Source: Sphingobium sp. AP49
GTDB taxonomy: Bacteria; Pseudomonadota; Alphaproteobacteria; Sphingomonadales; Sphingomonadaceae
Assembly: GCF_000281715.2 (NCBI RefSeq)
Contig: NZ_CP124576.1
Location: 4,065,001 to 4,129,000 of the forward strand
Reading direction: 5' to 3'
DNA length: 64,000 bases
The notes below the pieces were generated by a model. The model did not search any database. It saw only the letters and a program-made list of their open reading frames with translations, and had not been told where the DNA came from. The position numbers and the translations under genes were made by a program. Of this stretch, positions 58,479 through 64,000 are shown one piece after another; positions within the stretch are counted from its first letter, which is position 1, and every line of letters starts with the position of its first letter.

Positions 58479-58513
58479 ACGGGCCGCCCTCCCCATCCGA
58501 GCTTTCCCCATCC

Positions 58514-59398
58514 ATGACGGCAGTCGACATGACCGAAACCGACCCCCTGCCCCCCGCCGCGCCCGAAACTGTAGCCGACAAGAGCGCGGTCAACTGGTGG
58601 CATGAGGTGAAGAGCATCGTCCTGCTCATCCTCGCCGTGCTGGCCTTCCACAGTTTCGTCGCCAAGCCCTTCTACATCCCATCGGAATCGATGATGCCGG
58701 TGCTGCTGAAGGGCGACCGGCTGGTGGTCAGCAAATTCCCCTATGGCTGGTCCTATGTCAGCCCCAGTTTCCATCCGCTGCCTTTCCTGAAGGGCCGTAT
58801 CCTGGGTCATCTGCCCGAGCGTGGCGACATTGTTATCGTCAGCCCGCAGAATCGGCGCGAGGATTATATCAAGCGCGTCATCGGCCTGCCCGGCGACATC
58901 ATCGAGGTGCGCGGCGGCCAGGTGATCCTGAACGGCGTGCCGGTGCCGCAGAAGGTGCTCAAGCCCCTGCGCATCCCGGTCGACGGCAATGCCCCCTGCC
59001 CGCCGATGCAGTTCCCCGGCGCGCTGGTGACCGACAAGGCCGGCAAAAGCTGGTGCGAACTGCCGGTGCGGCAGGAAGTGCTCCCCAACGGCAAGACCTA
59101 TGTCACGATCGACATGGGGCCGAGCGCGCTCGACTGGTATGGCCCGGTCCGCGTGCCCGCCGACCATGTCTTCCTGATGGGCGACAATCGCGACAACAGC
59201 GCCGACAGCCGCGCCCCGCTGGAGGAAAATGGCCTGGGCGGCCCGGTGCCGTGGGAAGCCATCGGCGGCCGCGCCGAATTCATCACCTTCAGCCTAGACG
59301 GCGATTCGAGCTGGAATCCGATCAGCTGGCTCCATGCCTTCCGCGCCGGCCGCGCCGGGAACAGCCTGCGCCCACAGAGCGTTACCGAAGCGAAATAG
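58514..59398 (+). CDS. lepB: Signal peptidase I
   Basis: 294 residues from the ATG at 58514. A TTG at 58475, overlapping the acpS stop, would add 13 residues. One helix (EVKSIVLLILAVLAFHSFVA) then catalytic Ser59 in YIPSESMMPVLLKGD and Lys120 in RREDYIKRVIGLPGD. HVFLMGDNRDNSADSR is the third conserved box. It cleaves signal peptides of exported proteins at the periplasmic face of the inner membrane. Gene order pdxJ-acpS-lepB is widespread in alphaproteobacteria. Confidence 0.96.
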   Translation: MTAVDMTETDPLPPAAPETVADKSAVNWWHEVKSIVLLILAVLAFHSFVAKPFYIPSESMMPVLLKGDRLVVSKFPYGWSYVSPSFHPLPFLKGRILGHLPERGDIVIVSPQNRREDYIKRVIGLPGDIIEVRGGQVILNGVPVPQKVLKPLRIPVDGNAPCPPMQFPGALVTDKAGKSWCELPVRQEVLPNGKTYVTIDMGPSALDWYGPVRVPADHVFLMGDNRDNSADSRAPLEENGLGGPVPWEAIGGRAEFITFSLDGDSSWNPISWLHAFRAGRAGNSLRPQSVTEAK

Positions 59399-59427
59399 TC
59401 CATAGTATCTAGCAGGGGGTTCCGGGT

Positions 59428-60510
59428 TTGAGCGACGCGCAGCAGCATATCGAGCAACCCGGCCCCAGCGAATTGCGCAGCCCGCTGGTCCAGCATGAGA
59501 TGAAGCGGGCAGGCGTGTGGTTCGCGATGGCGATCGGCATTGCGTTGGTCGTGCTGCTAGCCCAACCGATCATGCTGATCCTGGGTGCACTGGTCTTCAC
59601 CACCATGATGGACGGCGGCACCCGCCTGCTCGGCCGCGTGCTGCCGATCGGCCGGGGCTGGCGCCTGACGATCGTGCTGCTCGCCGTCGTCGCCTTCCTG
59701 GCCTATACCTTCTACCTTACCGGCTCCAGCCTCGCCGCACAGGCACAGGCCATGCGCACGATCGTGGAAGCGCAGGTGGAACGGGTCGGCGGCTGGATGC
59801 AGCAACTGGGTATCAGCACGACGCCCGAAGACCTCAAGAGCCTAGCCCAGCAGGCGATGAGCTCCATGGGGCGCGTCACCGCTGCGGTCGGCACCGCCGT
59901 CGGCGCCATCACCAGCGGGGTCATGATGCTGGTGCTGGCCATCTTCATTGCGGTCGAACCCAAACTCTATGAACGTGGCGTCGCCTGGATGCTGCCGATG
60001 AACAAGCGCGCCCAATTCTATACGGTCGCCGACAAGATGGCCTTCACATTGCGCCGGCTGATGTTCGGGCGGCTGATCGGCATGACCGTGGAGGGCGTGG
60101 GCGTATGGCTGCTGCTCTGGGTCGGCGGCGTGCCGATGGCAGGGCTGCTCGGCATTCTCACCGGCCTACTCGCCTTCCTTCCCAATATCGGGGCGATCAT
60201 CTCGGGCGTGCTGATCATCCTGGTCGGCTTTTCCGGGGGCACCCATACCGGCCTCTATGCCTTTGGCGTCTATATGGCGGTGCAGATCATCGACGGCTAT
60301 CTGATCGTGCCCATGGTCGCCAAGCGCGCGACCGACCTGGCGCCGGCGCTGGTGCTGGCGGCGCAGATCTTGCTCGGCGCCCTGTTCGGCATCATGGGCC
60401 TGTTCCTGGCCGATCCGATCGTCGCCATGATCAAGGTCTATCTGGAAGAACGGTCGAAAGCTCTAGCCGGGCAGACCATCCTGAAAAGCGACGATAAAAG
60501 CGACGATTGA
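59428..60510 (+). CDS. AI-2E-family transporter
   Basis: 360 residues, about eight helices. TTG start at 59428. Blocks: WFAMAIGIALVVLLAQPIML, ITSGVMMLVLAIFIAVEPKL, GRLIGMTVEGVGVWLLLWVG and VPMVAKRATDLAPALVLAAQ, all in the AI-2E (PerM/TqsA) fold. Members export small molecules or work as ion transporters; the true substrate is not known, and the AI-2 label is nominal. Follows lepB by 29 bp. Confidence 0.85.
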   Translation: MSDAQQHIEQPGPSELRSPLVQHEMKRAGVWFAMAIGIALVVLLAQPIMLILGALVFTTMMDGGTRLLGRVLPIGRGWRLTIVLLAVVAFLAYTFYLTGSSLAAQAQAMRTIVEAQVERVGGWMQQLGISTTPEDLKSLAQQAMSSMGRVTAAVGTAVGAITSGVMMLVLAIFIAVEPKLYERGVAWMLPMNKRAQFYTVADKMAFTLRRLMFGRLIGMTVEGVGVWLLLWVGGVPMAGLLGILTGLLAFLPNIGAIISGVLIILVGFSGGTHTGLYAFGVYMAVQIIDGYLIVPMVAKRATDLAPALVLAAQILLGALFGIMGLFLADPIVAMIKVYLEERSKALAGQTILKSDDKSDD

Positions 60511-60577
60511 CGAATGCTTGCCGGAACGTAACGATCGTTCCTGCGCTTCTATCCTAAAAGCGAAAGGAGAGAATGGC

Positions 60578-60904
60578 ATGACCGTGGCGATGGAGCAGCA
60601 GAAGAAGCTGCATTTCGAACTGACCAATGTCGGCATGCGGGCTCAGGCGACCGCCGCCGGGATGGTCCAGCTTTGCCGGGAACTGCATCGTGCCGGCATC
60701 CTCGACAATGATGCGCTGGAACGGATCAAATCGGCGATCGCCGACGATATCGATGTCGGTGCCCCGAGATCCGTGTCCTGCGCCGAATATCGGCGCGACG
60801 TGAAGGCGCGACTCGATCGCCTGTTCACCGGCGAGGAAAGGATTGGCAGCGCCGAAGGACTGGCCTTCCCGCCTTCAGCGTCCGGCGACCAGGCCAGCCT
60901 TTGA
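60578..60904 (+). CDS. Hypothetical cytoplasmic protein
   Basis: 108 residues. ATG at 60578 with AGGAGA seven bases upstream. Mostly helical and charged: KKLHFELTNVGMRAQATAAG, MVQLCRELHRAGILDNDALE, EYRRDVKARLDRLFTGEER. No known motif. Bounded downstream by a strong terminator, so it is a monocistronic or end-of-unit gene. Confidence 0.6.
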   Translation: MTVAMEQQKKLHFELTNVGMRAQATAAGMVQLCRELHRAGILDNDALERIKSAIADDIDVGAPRSVSCAEYRRDVKARLDRLFTGEERIGSAEGLAFPPSASGDQASL

Positions 60905-60914
60905 CCGCACAAGA

Positions 60915-60941
60915 AAAAGGGCCTGGAAACCAGGCCCTTTT
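60915..60941. terminator. Bidirectional terminator before the FKBP gene
   Basis: Perfect 12-bp arms AAAAGGGCCTGG (60915-60926) and CCAGGCCCTTTT (60930-60941), loop AAA. It serves the convergent hypothetical gene and the FKBP gene; the arms themselves provide the A and T tracts. Confidence 0.88.
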
Positions 60942-60961
60942 CTACTCTCGGATCGATCGGA

Positions 60962-61543
60962 TCAGTTGCCCGGCATGCCCTGCGGGACGGCGCCCTGCGG
61001 CATGCCACCCTGCATCTGCTGCATCCGCTGCTGCATCTGCATGATTTCCGCGCGCGACTTGAAGTCGTGCAGCTGGACATCGAACACCAGCACCGAATTG
61101 GCCGGGATCGGCCCGGCGGCCTGTTCGCCATAGCCAAGCTGCGGCGGAATCCACAGGCGATATTTGCCGCCCTTCTTCATCTTCTGCAGGCCTTCCGAGA
61201 AGCCCGGCACGACGCCGTCGATCGGCATCGGCGTCTGCGGATTCTCGTCGAACACGGTGCCGTCAAGCAGTGTGCCCTTATAGCCCACCAGTGCAACGTC
61301 GGCGGTCGTCGGGCTCGGCCCGCTGCCTTCCTCCAGCACCTTGTATTGCAGGCCCGATTCGGTCGTCACCACGCCACTGGCATGGGCGTTCTGCGACAGG
61401 AAGGCCGCCGGCGATGCTTCCACGCCCTGCTGCCCGGCCCAGGCCAGCCCGCCGGCCGCCAAAGCGATCGCAGCGACACCGATCCAGAGACGCGTCAGCG
61501 ACCCCTTGGCAATAGGACGAAGGGGGACAGCCGTCGTGGACAT
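60962..61543 (-). CDS. FKBP-type peptidyl-prolyl isomerase (membrane-anchored)
   Basis: 193 residues. One N-terminal helix (LWIGVAAIALAAGGLAWAGQ), then an FKBP domain near residues 55-165: VTTESGLQYKVLEEG, VGYKGTLLDGTVFDENP, VPGFSEGLQKMKKGGKYR, and IPPQLGYGEQAAGPIPANSV. The tail is Met/Gln-rich (IMQMQQRMQQMQGGMPQG). Probably a periplasmic folding catalyst tethered to the inner membrane. Confidence 0.92.
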   Translation of the reverse strand: MSTTAVPLRPIAKGSLTRLWIGVAAIALAAGGLAWAGQQGVEASPAAFLSQNAHASGVVTTESGLQYKVLEEGSGPSPTTADVALVGYKGTLLDGTVFDENPQTPMPIDGVVPGFSEGLQKMKKGGKYRLWIPPQLGYGEQAAGPIPANSVLVFDVQLHDFKSRAEIMQMQQRMQQMQGGMPQGAVPQGMPGN

Positions 61544-61626
61544 GGGCGAACGCCTCGCAATGAAGTCAGGAAAGTCAGCAGAAGGCCAGGACGACCGCAG
61601 ACCGGTCGCCCTGGAAACAGCAGTCC

Positions 61627-61833
61627 TTAACGGACGCCGTCGCGCTCGGCGCGCTTGCGCTCCAGCTTGCGGGCGCGACGGACAGCAGCAGCCTTTTCGC
61701 GCGCACGCTTTTCCGAGGGCTTCTCGTAGTGACGACGCAGCTTCATTTCGCGATACACGCCTTCACGCTGCAGCTTCTTCTTGAGCGCGCGGAGGGCCTG
61801 GTCGACATTGTTGTCGCGAACGATGATCTGCAT
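61627..61833 (-). CDS. rpsU: 30S ribosomal protein S21
   Basis: 68 residues, near the usual length. [20 protein letters not shown] then [20 protein letters not shown] and a basic tail. It binds the 30S subunit and helps initiation. The ATG at 61833 has GGAG about 12 bases upstream. Confidence 0.95.
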   Translation of the reverse strand: MQIIVRDNNVDQALRALKKKLQREGVYREMKLRRHYEKPSEKRAREKAAAVRRARKLERKRAERDGVR

Positions 61834-62066
61834 AAGTCCGTCAATCTCCAATCGAAAACGGGCGGATCGCCAGGAATGAAACCCTCCCGACGGGCCGACC
61901 GAATATAAAAATCCGTGAGTCGCCACAGGTCACCCTGAGGCATGTGGGGCGCGCCCTACCAGCAGAGTCGGGCAAATTCAACCCCTGCAGGGCTTTCCCG
62001 CCCTTTCCCTCGACAGAATGCGTCGAGCGGAGGATAGTGGTGTCCATAATATAAAGGAGGATGGCC

Positions 62067-62825
62067 ATGGCAAGTGCCGCCAGACAGCCCGACATGTCGC
62101 CCGCCGAATGGGAGGCGCGCCAGCAGCTCGCCGCCTGCTACCGTATCTTCGACCATTTCGGCTGGTCGGAACTGATCTACAATCATATCACCCTGCGCGT
62201 GCCCGATGAGGATAATGCCTTCCTCATCAACCCGTTCGGCCTGCTTTACAGTGAAGTCAGGGCGTCCAACCTGGTCAAGATCGACATTGACGGCCATGTG
62301 CTGGACGGCAGCCCCTATCCGGTCAATCGCGCCGGCTTCACCCAGCATAGCGTCTTCCACCGGCACCTGCCCGACGCCCATTGCATCATCCACACCCATA
62401 CGACGGCGGGCATGGCGGTCAGCGCCACGCAGGAGGGGTTGCGGCCGATCAATTTCTACGCCGCCGCCTTTGCCGGCCGGATCGCCTATCATGAATTTGA
62501 AGGCGTCACGATCCGGCCGGAGGAAGGGGAAAGGCTGATCGCCAATCTGGGCGCGCGGCGAATCATGATGCTGCGCAACCATGGCACGCTGGTGATGGCC
62601 AAGAGCCTGCCCGAAGCCTTCCTGATGCAATGGATGCTCCAGCGCGCCTGCGAGATTCAGGTCGCGGCCTGCGCCGCCGGTACGCCGGTGGAGATCCCGG
62701 CCGACGTCATCGCCGTGCATCAGCGCGATCTCGCCGGCGTGCAATTGCCGGTCGGCGTCGGCGTGCCGGATTTCCAGGCGATGGTCCGCCTGATCGACCG
62801 CACCGACAAGAGCTGGCGGGACTAG
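62067..62825 (+). CDS. Class II aldolase/adducin-family protein
   Basis: 252 residues. The ATG at 62067 is chosen because GGAGG lies six bases upstream; an ATG at 62061 is adjacent to it. The metal-binding HxH motif is HCIIHTHTTAGMAV (His109, His111) with a further His in LRNHGTLVMAKSLPEAFL. The family includes sugar-phosphate aldolases and also adducin-like proteins. The usual zinc ligands are present, so enzyme activity is plausible; the substrate is unknown. Confidence 0.85.
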   Translation: MASAARQPDMSPAEWEARQQLAACYRIFDHFGWSELIYNHITLRVPDEDNAFLINPFGLLYSEVRASNLVKIDIDGHVLDGSPYPVNRAGFTQHSVFHRHLPDAHCIIHTHTTAGMAVSATQEGLRPINFYAAAFAGRIAYHEFEGVTIRPEEGERLIANLGARRIMMLRNHGTLVMAKSLPEAFLMQWMLQRACEIQVAACAAGTPVEIPADVIAVHQRDLAGVQLPVGVGVPDFQAMVRLIDRTDKSWRD

Positions 62826-62873
62826 GCGCCCCGCCTTCCCCGCCTCTGTCCGCTTGCCGCGGACGAAGGCGGA

Positions 62874-64000
62874 TCAGCCCTTGCCGAATCCCCCACCGCC
62901 GGGCGTCTCGATCACGAAGACGTCGCCCGGTGCCATCTCGGCCGATCCGGTCGCGCCCAGCATCTCGATCCGGCCATCGCCACGCTCGACCCAATTCCGC
63001 CCGAGGCCGCCGGGCGCGCCACCCTCCAGCCCGAAGGGCGGCACGCTGCGCCGGTTGGCGAGGATGCCGGCCGTCATATCCTCCAGGAAGCGGATGCGGC
63101 GCAGCCCGCCATTGCCGCCATGATGCGCGCCCGTGCCACCCGATCCGGCCCGGATGGAAAATTCCTCCAGCAGCACCGGGAATCGGCTTTCCAATATTTC
63201 GGGGTCGGTCAGGCGGCTGTTGGTCATGTGGGTCTGCACTACATCGGCGCCGTCGAAATCCGGCCCGGCGCCCGATCCGCCCGAGATCGTCTCATAATAT
63301 TGGTGGCGCGCATTGCCGAAGGTGAAGTTGTTCATCGTCCCCTGCGCGCCCGCCATCACGCCCAGCGCGCCAAACAAGGCGTCGGTGACGACCTGGCTGG
63401 TCTCGACATTGCCGGCGACCACTGCCGCGGGATAGCGCGGCCGTAGCAGCGATCCCTCCGGCACCACCAAAGTCATGGGCTTGAGGCAACCGTCATTCAT
63501 CGGCACGGCTTCGTCCACCAGCGTGCGCACGACATAGAGCAGGGCCGCGCGCGCGACCGACAAAGGCGCGTTGAAATTGCCCGGCAGCTGGTCCGACGTG
63601 CCGGTGAAATCCACCGTCGCGCCGCGCGCCGCCCGGTCGATCGTCACGCTGACGACCACCTCCGCCCCATTGTCCATCGCATAGCGATAGTGCCCGTCGG
63701 ACAGGCGATCGATCAGCCGGCGCACCGCTGCCTCGGCCTGATCCTGCACATGGCCCATATAGGCGGCCACGACATCGGCACCATAATCGCCGCTGATCCG
63801 CTGCAACTCGGCCGCGCCCTTGGCACAGGCGGCGATCTGGGCGGACAGGTCGGCGATATTCTGGTCGACATTGCGCGAAGGCCAGCGGCCAGAACCCAGC
63901 AAGGCGCGCAGATCGCCCTCCAGGAAGCGGCCCTGATCCACCACCAATATATTGTCGAGGACGATGCCCTCTTCCTCGATGCTGCGGCTGTCGGGCGGCA
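62874..64000 (-). CDS. Hydantoinase B/oxoprolinase-family protein, C-terminal part (truncated)
   Basis: The 3' end of a HyuB-type gene running in from beyond the window; its first ~18 visible residues read [20 protein letters not shown], typical for the start of the second half of these ~530-residue proteins. Further blocks: [52 protein letters not shown] [15 protein letters not shown], and [20 protein letters not shown]. It hydrolyses ATP-dependently cyclic amides such as hydantoins or 5-oxoproline, usually with a HyuA subunit. The start and partner gene are outside the window. Confidence 0.9.
   Translation of the reverse strand, partial: PPDSRSIEEEGIVLDNILVVDQGRFLEGDLRALLGSGRWPSRNVDQNIADLSAQIAACAKGAAELQRISGDYGADVVAAYMGHVQDQAEAAVRRLIDRLSDGHYRYAMDNGAEVVVSVTIDRAARGATVDFTGTSDQLPGNFNAPLSVARAALLYVVRTLVDEAVPMNDGCLKPMTLVVPEGSLLRPRYPAAVVAGNVETSQVVTDALFGALGVMAGAQGTMNNFTFGNARHQYYETISGGSGAGPDFDGADVVQTHMTNSRLTDPEILESRFPVLLEEFSIRAGSGGTGAHHGGNGGLRRIRFLEDMTAGILANRRSVPPFGLEGGAPGGLGRNWVERGDGRIEMLGATGSAEMAPGDVFVIETPGGGGFGKG

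Overview
The window is chromosomal DNA of a high-GC alphaproteobacterium, most likely a sphingomonad (Sphingobium or a close relative). Gene content and neighbourhoods are typical of that group: an alphaproteobacterial SspB, UPF0314/DUF2585, ATP12, SURF1 and a compact aa3-type oxidase operon, a stand-alone PEP-CTERM protein, and TonB receptor loci. The species is not established from sequence alone. I see no rRNA, tRNA, CRISPR array, prophage or complete insertion sequence; the region is gene-dense, with many 1-11 bp overlaps and frequent GTG or TTG starts.

Layout. 1-3145: a minus-strand, translationally coupled cluster of a glycosyltransferase (cut by the window edge), a sugar-transfer-type ATP-grasp, a nucleotidyltransferase and a D-Ala-D-Ala-ligase-like ATP-grasp, which looks like a surface-glycan tailoring set. 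3264-8691: an FAD dehydrogenase, then a metal-uptake locus (DUF2946-like protein, TonB receptor, PepSY protein). 8764-13484: a LiuR-like regulator with a candidate operator, an acyl-CoA dehydrogenase, a RIME-like repeat and a permease. 13503-21434: dnaK/dnaJ, a PCuAC copper chaperone, a DUF4157-like metal-motif protein, lgt, midA, gmk. 21483-28501: fumC, sspB and histidine genes hisB, hisH, hisA, hisF and hisE, with a PEP-CTERM gene under a sigma-54-type promoter inserted before hisE. 28502-32750: an HDAC-family amidohydrolase, two unrelated L,D-transpeptidases and a TPR protein.

32849-43036: ATP12, a HAD phosphatase, an RluA-type pseudouridine synthase, crcB, a DMT exporter divergent from an Lrp regulator, a large arylsulfatase, a LysR regulator and several small unknown proteins. 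43198-47218: RarD-like transporter, dihydroorotase, YgfZ and glutaminyl cyclase. 47218-47726: a DUF559 endonuclease gene enclosed by inverted palindromic repeats, resembling a minimal mobile unit. 47733-56467: a minus-strand operon for the aa3 cytochrome oxidase (coxB, ctaD, ctaB, a 47-aa ORF, ctaG, ctaE, DUF983, SURF1) running into thrC and an rRNA-type methyltransferase. 56743-60904: pyrE, pdxJ, acpS, lepB and an AI-2E transporter. 60962-64000: FKBP isomerase, rpsU, a class II aldolase and the 3' part of a HyuB-type hydantoinase.

The best candidates for something undescribed are the palindrome-bounded DUF559 unit, the PEP-CTERM gene with its own sigma-54 promoter inside the his cluster, and the double ATP-grasp glycan cluster.
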